Below are positions 1-14,983 of a DNA stretch of 64,000 nt, one piece after another. Source of the DNA: Protonemura montana (taxonomy: Eukaryota > Arthropoda > Insecta > Plecoptera > Nemouridae). The DNA lies in contig OX387605.1 in assembly GCA_947568835.1 (NCBI GenBank), positions 15,132,418 to 15,196,417 on the forward strand, given 5' to 3'. Each line of letters begins with the position of its first letter. The first letter of the stretch is position 1. A model generated the notes under the pieces. It was not told the origin of the DNA, did no database searches, and saw only the letters and a program-made list of their open reading frames with translations. A program made the translations under genes and the position numbers.

Positions 1-2004
1 CAGTGTAACCTTCGCTGAAAGCATCAGCCAGCCAGCTAACAGGAGCTATTTAGCATTTCAGACCGAATGACGAGCTGGTAAGAGTGACGAGGATGTGCGC
101 GTTTGTTTCTCATCGTACAACACTGCAATGTGATTGATTCGTGGCACATGCTGTGTGACATTCATCCTCGCCCGCCTCGAATATCACCATGGGTTGCATC
201 ACAACTCGACGGCCATTTTGATGCCATGTCGGGACGAAGCATGTCAATTCATTTCTAGGATTCGAAGAATCATGCCAAAAATGACACGAGACAAACCTGT
301 CAAGTGCGTATTTACATTTGGCTGATCATTTTTGTGACGTTCTGTCTCATTGTGGCTTTTACCCATCATAAATGTGTCAATTTTCTTAAGATATTTGTAA
401 TCAGTTAATTAAAAATACAATAAATTATTGAATTCGATTAGTAGAATCAACGAAACAGCTTATAGTTTGAAAAGGCCCTTTGTTAAACGATGCACTGTAA
501 TTTACGGATTGCAACCGCAGCGTAAATTTCCATTACGAGGCGCATGGAATGTAGTGATTTGAAACCGACGCCCAGGTCAGATAGCGTCGGACGACGCCGA
601 ACCGGGCAGGGACAACGTCATGGCGAGATGCGTCACGACGCCCATGCAGCGACGCGCGCTTGTTTCCGACGTGGTCTGCCTGTCGACGCCATCCCACTGC
701 CTAATTAGCATCGCTTGAGCATTTCGAAACGACGCCCAGGGATGACGAGTTCAACTAGGTTACAAGTTTGATACGATGACGACGACGTCTGTGGCTCGCG
801 ATGACACGACGTCGGGCCTTGTCCTTTTCATAAGACATGCTGGAAAGATTGAAATGATTGCCGTCTCGAGGTTTAGAGAATTGGCAAATCACACAAACAG
901 AACGTTTCGATAGTTCAAAACACTTTTTATTTCGTAATTGGCTAATGCATAATTTAACATTTGAGAGGTTGGCCTCTAAGAATTTCTGTACCGTACCTCA
1001 AAATGTTTCGCATTTTGTATATTAATTGCACTTTAACATGATTGAACATGGCCATGCAATGCCAAGGCGGTTTGAAAGGTGTATTTTAGTACGTTAAAGC
1101 CTGAAAAAAGTGACAAAACGAGATTTATAATTAATTAAACTTCCTCGTGATTTCGGTCTTGGCTGCGCGTGTATTGATTCATTTTAAATTCCGGTCGAGC
1201 CTTAAGTTATAACTTTAAATGAAGTGAGAATGTATAGTTGCCATGATAGCCTCGAGCAGCTACCTACCCTCCTGGAGGTTCTTGTTGTCTCGCACAGGCA
1301 TGGGAACACACGGGTAACACAAGACCATGCGTGATGTTCATGTCGGGCGCCACCGCCACGACCATTAGCAGGATCGAGCGCAGGCCATCGATACAGATTG
1401 GGTCAGAGTCTTTGGGACCACGCTCGCAACTTCCACGCGTTTTCTTTTCGAACAATGCCGTTGCTAGAGCGAGCAATATCATGTTTCACCGCCACATGCT
1501 TATTAAATTGACGGGAGACCAATCAACTTGCGCAGTTCGACAACTGTTCCAAGATTTTTATCGCGAAGAAGTCCAAAAAAAGCGTCTCGATATAAATGGA
1601 GTGACATGCTATAAGCTATGTAGGTACACGATAAGTTATTTGGCATTTATAAATATTTGAAATCTAATTGAAATGTCGCGACGCCCCTGACCCCAGCCGC
1701 GAAACCTTTTAAGAAATGGCGACTGGCAATTGCTTATGACGGGAAGGAGAAATTATTACGTATGCAGTAGAAAAATGTGAGCATCGCCATAAATTGCAAT
1801 AAAACATGTGGAAGAAGCTAGCGCATGGAATAAATTACTTCGTAAAGCCTACGCCAGCTCCGCACGCGGTAGTGAATTCATTGTTTCCTCGGCGGCTATC
1901 ATCCGCCTGTCTGCAGGAGATGTCTGCAGGAGATGACTTCAGAATTGCCAGTTATTTTTATGTTCATTAATTATCGAATATATCGACTCTATTCGTTTTG
2001 CTTT
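1..2004. other. Non-coding flank, no gene seen
   Basis: No open frame here resembles a known protein family, and no RNA gene was recognised. Positions 560-830 form a CpG-rich islet with repeated CGACGCC/GACGAC words inside otherwise AT-rich DNA. A 13-bp perfect tandem duplication (GTCTGCAGGAGAT) occupies 1909-1934. If the recursive-splicing reading of this window is right, this stretch is intron downstream of the site at 2087 on the - strand. Confidence 0.6.
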
Positions 2005-2116
2005 TACTTACGTGGAGGTCATATTTCTACAATGTAATTACTGTGTACCAAGATGCGGTCGTTATTTATGACGCATCGAAACCCACCTGGAAATAAAAGA
2101 AAATACTGACATTAGA
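2005..2116 (-). other. Candidate recursive splice site with RS-exon (site A)
   Basis: Read on the - strand, a CTAAT branch point (2111-2115) precedes a pyrimidine tract (about 2105-2089) and CAG at 2089-2087. The donor GTGGGT follows directly at 2086. A second strong donor, GTAAGTAAAAG, starts at 2011, which would define a 75-nt RS-exon (2012-2086). All three frames of that segment contain stops, so it is unlikely to be coding. Recursive sites in long fly introns are zero-length exons of the form (Y)nNCAG|GTRAGT; vertebrate ones carry short RS-exons. The first donor is the weakest of the three sites in this window (G at +4). It could instead be a rarely used cassette or poison exon of a - strand transcript. 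Confidence 0.6.
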
Positions 2117-4173
2117 ACATTGATCATCATAATCAAGTGATTAAGCTCTTAGTGATGAAAGATATTAGAAGGATATATCTGCGGTATTACCAACCGTCTG
2201 AAGGAATTCCTGTACACTGATTCAATTCGTTGATTGCCTATTTTCACAGATGACATGGCATTTTGATTCACATCCGAGTATTCCTATTTCTTGTTTAATT
2301 GATTTACAAAAATCAGTCTTGCATGAACCTTGTCATTTTCAAAATAAAAAAGTTATAATTCTATTTTGCAAGTTGGTGATATTTTCCGATACCTGTTCAT
2401 GAGTACAAGGTTTCAACAATTTCGCAGATCAAACACAAACATTTAGTTACTCTAAGTCAATATTTGGTTTCAATAATCTAGCAAACGTTACCTAGAGCCA
2501 AGCCAACATAAAATTCCATTTATGTGCCTGCTTATTCCCCATGCGAATGACAAATATTGTGCCCGGGTCGTACGTGCCCACGGTGTCGTCTACGATGGTA
2601 TCTGACGTCGGCTATCGCGTAGCCTTCTTTCGCGTTTCAGACGTTGCGAAAACTTCGTTTGCTTACTTCGAAGATTCGTTTACAAATTGTTAAGATCACC
2701 AGATCGATTCACATTTTGTATGCCTATACATAGTTTTTAATGAATTTGATGATTATAAAGCTAAAGGCAGAGAAAGTATCCTTTGGCGTTAAAAAATGTG
2801 CTAAAATTTTCCATAAAAAAACTCTGCATTGACGCAGTGAAATTGCTACATATCAGTTAGATCAACAGAAAAATCGACCACAAAACGATGGCGAAAAAGT
2901 ATAAGTACACAAATGTACTTTTAATGACAATGAGCTGTGCCACTATAACAGTATGTACACATTCTATACCCCTGAATATCGGATTATCGAAAACTCGTAA
3001 GGCCAAAACGATGCACAGCAATTTTAAATACAATCTCCATTTGTCTCGCTGCTAAAACATTTAATATGCATTCACAGATAACATCTAATGTGTATTCTAT
3101 TTGATATAACACAAAACCTATACAGACACGTTTCAAATGCGCCTACCATTTTACACTATTCTACACTATTATCTACATTTTACCATTTTACAATACTTCC
3201 AATATAAAAAGAAAAAAAAAACTTTTCGCAATATATTAGATTCATTGGACAACATGCAATAAGGCGTCCGTGTGTCGATAGCAGGTAATTTCCCATCGGT
3301 CATACATTGCATGTCAATACGAAGCTTAGAGACGCTTGCAAAGTGTCACGGGGAGACCAGCTGAGCCCGACGATGTAGTGGGCGGGGGCGTGGCGGCCGG
3401 AGGGACGGGGTCTTGCACGCGGAAAGCCGAAAGAAAATAGAAAAGCTACGCGTCGTAATCTTAAACCTTATAGAACTCCTTTCTGTTTACTATTTCTCTT
3501 CGGTTCCAAGATTCTTTAGGGAGTTTGTCTTATAGATATAGTATACAGCAGCTTTGCGTTTGCTTATAAAGTAGTGCTCAGGTGAGGGTATATTACAGAT
3601 AATAATTGTTATTATTATTATTATTGTGTCAGCCATCGCTTTGCTCTGAATAATTAATGCCGCCTATGTGCACTTGGGCAAATCCCTTGGCACCGCGTAA
3701 TCCTAGCAAACATCGCATATATACATTTCATAACGATAATAACAGTAATTGCAATAAGGAAAATAGTAAAAGTTGAATAAACGACATTAAGTGCCAATAA
3801 CGTCACTCAATGTCACCTATAATTGTGAAACTGTAATTCATCATTTCGTTTTAATTGGATGCTGCGGTCGTCAATTGATCGAATGCAACATGAAAACATC
3901 GACATACCAGGTATAGGTTGCTTGTCATGTTCGCTATTCGAGCTTTGCTCTAAAGCAATAATAAAGTTGTTTGCACACATGCCATGAATAGGTATTAGGT
4001 ACCTAGATTATATTGATTAGTAGACTATCATTACAACAAAGTGTTCTGTGGAATTATTGTCGTCCGGTGTATGTGTAGCGTGGAATCACGATCCACGCAA
4101 TGAACAACACACCGACTAATGTGAATATAATTCATGCTGCCTAATATCTAATATCATGTCACACAATCACGTG

Positions 4174-4190
4174 CCCCCCCCCCCCCCCCC
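4174..4190. repeat. Poly(C) tract, 17 nt
   Basis: An uninterrupted run of 17 C on the + strand. Another run of 15 C lies 257 bp downstream (4448-4462). Eight such C/G runs of at least 15 nt occur in the window. Confidence 0.95.
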
Positions 4191-4447
4191 ATCATCCCAC
4201 CTACCGAGCCCGAGCCCGAACACAATCGTGATGGTAATAATGAAATGCAACGAAAGTACCAACCGTGTAATGTTTTAATAATTGTTGTTTCATTTTTCTG
4301 TCGTTATCTTTGAAAAGTGCAGTCCTCATGTGGCCCGCGCCTTTTGTTCTCGACAATGAAGGTAATCGAAAAAAGACGATGAAATCCCGGATCTTTTCCT
4401 GATCATTATTCATCAGCGTGTAACCAATTTTTTATGGTTTCCAAATT

Positions 4448-4462
4448 CCCCCCCCCCCCCCC
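4448..4462. repeat. Poly(C) tract, 15 nt
   Basis: An uninterrupted run of 15 C on the + strand, followed by a looser C-rich stretch (CTCACCCCTC). Confidence 0.95.
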
Positions 4463-7400
4463 TCACCCCTCTGAAGACCGCCGTGCATTACGTATCAGTG
4501 TTTCACAAAAAGCCGCGCTTTGCTCAATTGCAACATTGCTGCCAACAGACGCCGACCGACGCCGCCGCCGACACCGCTGCCGTCGTCATGGAAAATGCAA
4601 ATGCATTCGCCGTGTTCATGAATCACAAAATTCAGTTGGGAAATTGCTTTAACCGCGAAACAACATCAACATTCGTTAAAATTGGTTTCCATTTTGAATT
4701 TTCCTGACAAAACATTTATGTGTTCACTTCATTTGGAAATAACAAGTGTGCGCGTTTATCTAATGTAAAAAAACAGCAGGGGAGGATTTCCGAGGCCAGC
4801 GCTTTCACAGCGACATTTTGATCGATTTGCCGACGAACCAATGAAACGAAGCAGTCCGCAGATAGGCAAGAGTCGTTAAACAATAGGCTTCCACTAAAAG
4901 CGAGCGTCCATCCATTCTGTAGGCGATAAGCAAAGGCAACTGGAAGCGGCCCGCATTGTTTCCTCCTTATTAGTTTCGAATACAAAACACTACAGCGCGC
5001 GTGGAGATAAATATTTAAACAGCGAAACACGCCGAAGATAAGGCCACCTTCATTTCAATATCGATATCCTGTTATTAATGAGCACATCTAAGAAGCACAA
5101 AGAAGTTTAATTTCGAGTTTTTGACTTTGATGTATATGCCACCGTAAAAAGCTAGACGGAGCAGCGAACCAACAGCGGAGTAGCAAACCATTCAGGTTAA
5201 TACACAAAAGAAATTTGCTTCCAATATACAATATTCATACGATCAAACTCAAAGATGGCTTCCTGACATGCATGATGAGCTGCAAATGCCATATCGTCCT
5301 CTTGGCTCGCTGCAGGACATGAATAAGGCATTGCAGGTGCCCGAGCTCGATATGCCTCCATATTGAGAAGTTCCCATGATACAAGACCTGATCTGATAAA
5401 TTGATGAGAACGAGCGATGCATTACTTTGAAACACGATAAACATGCTAGCTGGTCGTTATCAACTATCTAGCTGGAAGAAAAGTTGGCTGTAAGCGAACA
5501 GGGCTGTAACTAGAGGCACATTGCTGCTCGTAAAATTAATGTACAGTTCCCGACATGATTTCAATGACATTTCCCGCCCCGGTTGTTATACCATTTATGG
5601 AAACTTTACCATATGATGACGGCACCGAATTTCAAACTCAACCAATCATGTCAAATCGCCACAGGCGAAAAGTTACCTTAAAATGTCGAATACGACGGTG
5701 AATCCGCTATTTTTTAAATCCCATGGTAACTATTTATAACCGTATGTTCTCAAGCTCGAATGACCCACGCAGCCGCCATCACATATAAAAATGAAATTAT
5801 CGATGTCGCCCCAGGTCGCAGACCGTCCGAGCTGAAAGCTGAAGCGAGTGTCCGGTGGGCGAATGACAAACCTAACAGATTACCTGGAAGTTAAATCGCC
5901 GCGAGTGACTATAGAGCCGACACCTACGCGCTGCACCAAGCACACATTACTGAGAACTAAGACCCCTGTGAACTTCCTCGGCTTCTTTATGCATGAGACA
6001 TTAGTTACACGCGTCCTTGCTCGTTATGCTAATGCATTTTTCTTTAGTTCGCAGTGAATACGTAGGCCGGAAGTAGACTGCATTGTAAGTTAATATCGGC
6101 TTGCATCTAACTCGATGCATCTTCGTCAAAGAATTGCCCGGATGCTGACATCGAGCCAAACTTTTATACGGTGTTAAATTACTGGTTTATTTCATCAGTA
6201 CAATTTCGGACTTCCTTTAAAAGGTTTCCGTTATTTCGAGGAAAAGTGACGTCTATGATGTCGTTGCAAGTCGGGCGTCGTTTTCAATTCGTAGCGACAC
6301 CGGTTTTTGGGCGCTCTGCGTGCCGACGCTCGATCGTTCAGACGTAGAATTCCCCACGTTTCAATTAGTTCGGAATCGGCTCGAATGTACTACCAGCTAT
6401 AGAGCTGCGTTAGCGTCACGGGGCGTCGGGACGCTTTCTTGGCGTCGTTTGACACGCGAGCCGGTCGGCCAGTCGGTTGGTCGGTCGGCTACGCGGCGAT
6501 TCCGTACAAGTTCACCGCAATTGTATTGCGACCGAGCGGGCGGCCGGGCTGGCTGCCTCGTGGAATTGTTCCACTTTATAGGTTTCCAATATTACTTTCT
6601 TGTTTTCGTTTACGTAAGTAGTATACTTATTGAATTTATGACCAAACACATTGCTTATCAAATCCAATAATGAATTATTGCAGACGTCAGAAGATGAACT
6701 ATAAATAAGCTTGTAAAGAACGAGGGTTGAATGGTGCTCAGGAAAATTCCTTTAATAAATAAAATCCTCTGGCTGCGAGAACGACATTCGAACGTTCTCG
6801 GATTAAAAAAAACATTGTATGGGATATAACAAGATTCCCATCTGCTAATCAACTGATTCGCGCTTCGGGTGAACATGTATTAAAACGGATAACCACTTGA
6901 ACCAAGCTACCCTTTGATCACGAATAAGCAATTTATAGTGAAAATAAAAAGTGCACTTTACGAAATATGATCCGAGTTTATGGCATATAATTCAAGGATG
7001 CCGTAAAACGAAACCGCGGAATGCAAGTCATAAACGCATTTTGCACATCACAGCGAACCATTGAAATACTGTAAGTGCATCTTATAATTCCATCAAATGA
7101 ATTAGCATGTCATTTAGCAAACCAAAAATTAAAAAAATTAATGAAACTGCAATGTATCAAATTTCATCGAATACAGCGAGCATCGCTAGCAAGGCGATCG
7201 AGCACGCACTACGAATGCTTTTACATCCTGCAAGACTGTGTACATGTTTTACTGGCTTTCATGGCCCAGCCCACTCTCCCTATAAAATGTTAGGCACGCG
7301 GGAGTGATAAAGTTTGCCAGAAGTTAGTGCGGACCAGGGACCGGTGAGCCATTCCGGCAGCATATACGGGTGTTGGTAGTCGTTAACTCTTTCGGGCTAA

Positions 7401-7546
7401 CAGCATAGTAATTAGAGCTAGAAACTTCAATCGCGCGCGAGTTCATTACTCTAGTGATCGTCAAGTGTCTTGGCCAAATCGGGGCGTGGCACGATCTGAG
7501 CTAATCACGTCTTGACGCAGCAGTAATACACCTTAGCTTGTCTTTA

Positions 7547-7574
7547 GTGTGTGTGTGTGTGTCTGTGTGTGTGA
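7547..7574. repeat. (GT)n microsatellite
   Basis: A GT dinucleotide repeat of about 14 units with a single C interruption, ending at TGTGAG. Confidence 0.9.
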
Positions 7575-10500
7575 GCCAATGATGAGGTCATGACTTCGCA
7601 TCCCGATCAGGACGTTCTCGTGGCTTTCCCATGGCCGTCCAGGCGCGATGCCAAAGCTAAGGTCGTGCTCGTCATTTTCTCAAGGCAAAGACGCACGAAA
7701 AGGAATGATATCAGGATTCGTTTTAGTGATTTCATCACTGATGTCCAATACATTTTTTTATATACTTGTTCAATTTAGTGTGGTGGTTATCACTAAAGTA
7801 ACCATTGCGAATTGCAATTCCTTGAATTATTTTAAATTGTCTATTTACGTACGTCTTGTTTAAACATTGTACAAAGTAGGATTCACCTATCCGAACCGTA
7901 TCCGTGTATCAGCAATTACACGTTGAACTATAGTAGAATAATAACTACCGCAAACTTGTCCTAGAGGTATAAAATATGCAAACATCGCTGGCGAAACTTT
8001 GCGGCGTCCACAAACTTAGCGAGAAATTACAGCTTGCTCTTTCCATATGGTTGACAGGATTCATCTTCGCCGGACTCCCAAATCCACTACGAGGAAACTA
8101 ATACAAATACATCTCGAATGAAACAAAAATGCTCTGAGCAAAGAATTTCGAAAAAAAAATCCTTTTGAGAAAGAAAAAACATGAAAAACCTCTTCGTGAT
8201 GAACCCACACGCATATGAAAGAAATTAGTATGGTTTGAATGAGTGCGCCCATGGTGGTAAGGTAATGAAGGCCATGGACACAACACCTGCATATACGTTT
8301 TGGGCGCGGTGAACAAATAAGTTCGAATTACTGCTTCGTTGTGTATGCGATGTAGCACCTATGAGGAGAGTGTACCTACTCGAATACATGAGTTGCTGGA
8401 AGGTACACAATTCAGCATATAAGTCTTCCACTCCCCTGCGAGATGCAATGCCGTAGTGGCCTAGCAGCAGGCTGTCACGAGAAGTCAGGTACCCGTACGT
8501 GCAGCTTCACAGCTTCACAGCTCCACAGAGGTGGTGCGATTTCGGATTGGGTGGCACCTCGGCGTTACTCCTTCACACGGTGATGTAAATCATAAAGGGG
8601 GCGGAAGTTACTATAGGTGCTATTGAATTTGTGTTTGCTTTCTGCGAGGCTGAGAGCCGTACGCGAAGGCACATTTTTGTTTTGTTCGTCACAAGGATCA
8701 TTTAATTTCCATATCTGCTGTGCAGCTATTCGTAAGAGCATTTTCTTGTTATTTACCCTTGGTAGATATAAAATGATGAAACCGAGTTTTGTGGAATGGA
8801 AATGTCTCGAATTTGTTTCTAGCGGGCGCACATTTTTATGGCTGTACGAGTTTGATATTCAACTTACAATTTCCCTCTCATCTCGCTCTTACCCTTCGTC
8901 TAAACATGGGACATAAAATTTCTGTTTTGATCTTTATAGACTTTTCGCATGGCGTTGCTGGAAAGTTTCTAGAACAGCCCTGACGCCAAACTGCCCCCGC
9001 CTGAACGGGCGGCACCGGACATTAAACTTAATGAGAGACACCCGACGTTCATTTAGGACTTAATAAGCTATCCACGATGGAAATTAGTAGCAAGCCAAAA
9101 CAGTTTAAGAGCCTTTTTCTGATAATTTCCTGTCTCTTTAACGAAACTAAAACGCCTAACCGTTCACGACCACCCAATAACATCGCAGCACGATCCATAC
9201 CTCGCCGCGGCACGATATCCCAACTACATACACAAACACAGGGACCTATAAAGATTTTATGCTTTAATGTGGCGCCATGCTCTTTTCTTACCCCAAAAGA
9301 CGTTCGAAAAAAATCCTATTAAATAAAAGTGTACGTATTTTTGAAATACGTTATTTTGATGACGAGCGCGCTTTCAGAATTATATGTGAGTAAAATATAT
9401 ATATATACATAAAACACACTTTTCATGCCACTTTACCACCGCTGTAATAATAAAAGTCGCCCGAGCTTTCATATGGCTTATGAAGTCCATGATAATAATA
9501 TATAAAAAAGGTTACATGCAGCTGTGATTCGCTGTGCCGATAAAACCGATTTTGGAAAACCCATTCGAAAAGCTGCCCACTCTTCGACAAAGTACACAGC
9601 ATTGAAAAAACCCTTATATTTACTGAGCACACACATCCAGAGCCCTTCGCACCAAGAGCAGACATGAACGAAAACGAAAGAGTAAAAAAAAAAAAAAACA
9701 GTGACGCAAAATAAATTCGCAACTTCAAAAGTAGTGACGTCACGACGCCCGTCGTATGGAAAGAATTAATTACCGTCACTAAGTGTATTGCCATCGCCAA
9801 ACATGAGGGCGATTTCAATAATGAATGGCGTTAAAGTTCACTCGTGCATACAAACAAGCCTGGCATCTGCTTATAAGTTTATCGATCCTTCAAAGGGCGA
9901 CGACAGTGGGTGGTTGGACCTGAACCCAATGCCGAAGGTAAATACGATACCACGGCGTCGTCTCGCGACGACCCACGTTTACACGTGAACATAAGAGGAT
10001 CCTTCGTGCATGCTCGCTCCGTCTCTGTGGAATTATGCACCCCGATATGTTGAGCCGAGGGCGAGGGAATCTGCCCTGTTGTTTCTGACAAATAACCAGG
10101 TTGACACACCTGTACTCTCAACCCTTCATCACTATGTAATGAAGGGACTTGGTACCCTTTCCACCTCTCATTTACTAAGTTGTAATGCTGTTTCAGAGCG
10201 TCATTAACTTCAATCTCGGGGTAAAACTAATTGATATAAGCAACAACAAAGAAAAATATATGAACAACAAAGAAGCCTTCTCCGTTCGCCAGTTTCTATT
10301 ATTTAGTTTCAAGTGATTTAGGAATCGCGCTGACAATTCCAATAAAAGTCACCATAGAATTATTTTTCTCCAAGCTACGTATTTCATTGGGAAATAAACT
10401 TGGAAATAATGTCATGGAAGCATTTCTTAGATTTCAAGTAACAAAATAGGTCAACTAGATTGTTTGAATTCTCAGCGGAAAAATACTTTTGTCAAATGTT

Positions 10501-13500
10501 TGCTTACACAGGTATATACCACGAGTGTACTTATAGCCGACTCTTTTGTCAAGCTCAACCCCTTTAAGTGTCCTCTAAAACATTGAGTGCAGACTAGAAA
10601 TCATTCACGGGGCAATTTCCAGTTTTGACTAATGCTCCTTGACCACGTAGATATCGCTCTAAAACGCATATGTACACATCCAATGCAGAAAACCTGCGGC
10701 GAGTTCGGCTTGCATGCTGTGATGTGTAGTCATCATTATACCGATCTATGTTGCAGGAGATTGATCGAGGAAGATAGGTAGATCATCGTGCAATAGAATC
10801 GCTATAGTATGTTCGTGTCGGCCAAGCCATTTGCAGCGAGCGTGTGGCGAGAGTGGGGGTACACACGGGGCCTAACTGGCCAGTGGCTAAACATGGGGAG
10901 CACAAATAGCCAGCGACCAGATGAGTATAATTGGTTACGAAAGCCCCCCTTGGGCCCGAGGATGTTATCCAGTGTGCGCTCGGCACGACCAGAAGGTCGC
11001 ACAGGCTGCTCGACGCATGGCGAGCGTCATCGCGTACCCTGGCTCCGTGATCGGTGGTCAATTTTTGATCGGTTCGTTCGTGGTTACCCTACACGCTCGA
11101 CATAATCACCAAAGACAACGTAAAGATGTGCCTATTTTTTATTTTTTATTTTTTTTGGTTGGAAAGTGGAAACGTACATTAGTAATCCACAGCCATAAAT
11201 TTGAAACCGATGTCTGTCGTTCCCAAAAGTGGTACTGGAGACATATAACCACGTTGGTTTCGTAGGTAAATTATTTCGTTCAGAATTCAGGGCAGAGTGG
11301 TATTGATGCCTTCGCGACAGATTAATGTAGTGAAAGTAATCCATTATTGCTTTAATGCTCGCCTCTCGAAAGAAACACGCGACTGCATATGCTTTGTTAT
11401 AATAAAACAATGATTGCTGCACATGCTACTGCCCCTGCAGCCGAGCCGATCTCTGCAGAAGCATGCTTTGTTTGGGTGTGGTTTTGGCATTGAAGTGGCT
11501 TTCCTCATTGTGGGAGGTCTAGCCGATCCTGATTCCTAGCATCACATCCCCTGGAATGGATGACGAGCCCGTGAGACCGATGGTGAGAACGACGGTGAGA
11601 CAGAACTCGGCGGCTGCGTTCGAGGTCGAGTGAGAGAGAGTAAATGACATGCAGTAAACTCCCTCGCGACGCCCTGGGGCCCGTGCGGGGCAGCGTCGGG
11701 GTGAGACCGACGGACGGGGCGGAGGAGGGTGGCTGCTGCTGCTGGCTGCGTGCGGATCAAGATGAAAATACTTCAGAAAACTTGCACAAACTAAAAGCAG
11801 GAGAATTAATCTCGAAGTGAGTAGAATTTTTAATCGAGGAGGCGCGCTTGAGGGCTGAAAATTAATTCCTTGAAGTCGTGGTGCTCTCATTGAATAATAA
11901 AAAGACTCCTTCATATATAAAAGCTATAAGCCGGCGTTTTTATTTTAATTTTACAAGACCTGAAAACCCCGCCTAGTTGCAGCATTTGATTATTTAAGAC
12001 TATCGAAATATTCTTTTCATAACAAACGATCGTTAATTTTAATGCTAGTTTGGTACCGAGCTCATGTGGAATGTATAAAATAATTGTGTAATTAACAAAT
12101 GCAACAATATGCAAAGCGTCACATGGGTGGTATCAGGAGAATGGCTTGTCCTGGTTGCATTCGCAAGAACTTTAATAGCAGTCTTTGTAAAAAATAAGAA
12201 TGAACAATTTCGTATAATGTTGCCACGCTAAACAAATATGCACATGAAGATAAACACGAATGATTAATCAAATAAAAAGAAAATGTTTCTGCATTGTGTT
12301 CCGAATGAGTTTGCAGTTTTGTTCGTAGGTGCTTTGTCTGCTAGAAAAATAAAAATAACAATATGGGGGAAAAAAAAATAGTGGACGGCTGGACACAAAA
12401 CTGAAACAATATCAATAGTGAAATGAAAAAAATGGCCACATAGCATGACAAACATGCACATTGCGCTGATGGTTTATGGAAGTTGTCATTTACACATTAA
12501 ACACAATCAACATCCTACTTGCCTGTGACGTAGTATTAATAGCAATCGAGAGGCGAACGGTACATGCATTAAAGGGTAACACCTATTACACTTAATTGCA
12601 TCTCCCCTCTCACTCTCCCCCCCACCCTTCTCACGGGAATCAAACTTTACAGCGCATTAATTATGCACCATGTGAAATTCAAACTAATACCGTACTCAAT
12701 GTAATGGGGAAATCCTGTTTAGTTTCATATCAATTTTGGTTTCCTCGCGTAAAACCGGTTCAAAGTCGTAAGGGTCTTTGCTTCGACTATCGGGCATCGA
12801 GACCGGGCATTAGTCTTGTTTATGATGATGGCCTGTACCTACTTGCTTTTTATCGGCGAATTCATAGCGTGGAATTGGAGTCAGCGTAAGCGCCTAATTG
12901 ACTAAACGAGATTAATTAATTAGTGACTAGCATATCGGAAAGGTGGAAATCGTACAGAGCGCTCGGCTTAGGGGCTCTCCGTGACTTAAACAAGTGCCAA
13001 AAGGTGGGTGGGAGTCGTTCTGGCCTTTACTTGGGCGGTGCCTGGCGGCAGTTTCGTAATCATTTGATCGCGTATTCAGATCATATTACGAACATCAATA
13101 CAATCCACGTTTTATAGTTAACACTTTGCAACTTTCTACGCAAGAAAAAAAGCATATATTTGCAAATTATGCTAGTGGTTGTACGAAAATCTTTGTTAAG
13201 ATCTTCGCTATTTAAATAGCAGAATAAGGTTGAATGCCGTTACCAGAATACACAAACTTTATTTCGAAAGTACCAAACAGAACTTTGAAAGTTAAACTTC
13301 GTCGAGTTTGGTTTAACCGAATGAAAAGTTTTGAGCGACGATGTTCGAAACAGAAAACTTAGTTATGCCGAGTTTAAAATCAAGTGTTCAATCGCTTTAG
13401 CAATAACGATTTTCTCTATACCCCCGATAAAAAGTTATGGTCATGTGCGCCTAAGCGAAAAAGTATCGCTGTCATTTAATAAGAAATAATTGTTAGTAAT

Positions 13501-14983
13501 AGTTTCGTGAAAATCTATATGCATATAAGTGCACCGCAGGACATGAATGCTAATTACGACGATTAGAAAGCAATTACTTTGCAAGCCAGATCGCGTAAAA
13601 TGCACGACTGTGTATAAATTTTCGCCTGCCTACATGAAGAAGACAGGAAATTAAATTTCTTGAACCGGTATTGCCTCTCCAATCTACTTCAGCAATGCAT
13701 CGCATGCTGATTATAAATAGCTATAAATCGCATTCAGATTGTATATCGGCACTTGATCCAAATCTTTTGAAAAGTTGCTCTTCATATTTCTTGGCGGCGA
13801 ACGCCACTGTGCAAGTCATAAGGGTGTCAAACTCAAATCAGACTAAGATAAATAATTCAAATTGTCACTGACCCTAGTCGACTGTGTCATCAAGTTAGAC
13901 AGGGTTTGAATTTTGAAAACGCCACGTGGCTTTGATCCTGCTTTTGATCTCGGGGAAAGGCACTAAAATGTAAACCGTGGTGGTACTCTAATGCAACTAT
14001 TTATAAGCGACCTCCACTCTCGTGCTCGCTGGAAACGAAGCGACGTCGGCGTCGCGACGGAGGCACGCTCCGTGATTCTGGGATGGATTCAAGCTTTCCG
14101 CGCTCGGTTTCAATTGTTCACCACCCGCCCCCTCCCCAGTCCCACTTACACGAAGGCTGCACCCCGCGTGTATTCTAGTGTAATTATATGAAACTCTCAG
14201 ACCCGACCGACGATGGTAAGCTTCCGACATGAAAGTAATTGTTTCAAGAGCTGGCTGAATGGCCCATGACAGAGGACCATTATAAACAGTGAGAAAGGAA
14301 GATGGATTTATTGCAGAATGTTTCAGATGAGTGGAGAAGGAAGAATCGTTATTTTCATGCAACTGCTTCATTTAATAATTTCATATTCCGCATTAATTTG
14401 CCGGTTCCTTTGAATTACGTATGCGCGATGAAGAGTAGGGGGCTCGGCGTTGTAAATTGGTGGTATTAGACGGTGCATCGCGGGGCATGATTATTTAGAG
14501 ATGAATAGAGTCGGGAGGTCGGTCCTCCCCCCTTCCGACCGACTCACTGCAAGTTGGGACACATAACGCGAGCGGATTTTAGAATAATATTGTCGTAGAA
14601 TTTCGGAGTGGATGGATGAGTTAATTTCCTATTTTCCCCGAGTCACACTCGGGGGAGCATTTTTAACAATGGACTACGGACACGAAATGATCTATACAGT
14701 GTATTGTCTACCACCGAGAACTGAATAATTGACATTTTCTGGGAAAAGGCTCCGCATTGATATGCCGGATATACCTTTTTGGAACACGAAAGAAACAACG
14801 AAGCACCGAAATGATTGTTTCATGCAATGTCGTTACGACTGATGCGACTGCTTTCTTTAGAACTTAGAATATCGAAATTCCCGGTCGCTGTCTGAAGAAC
14901 TTTATCTAATATGTAAGCATGTTTGCTCATTCAATTGTGCTGAAAAGAACCCGTGTCGAAGCGGAGCCGTATCATTTTGAAAC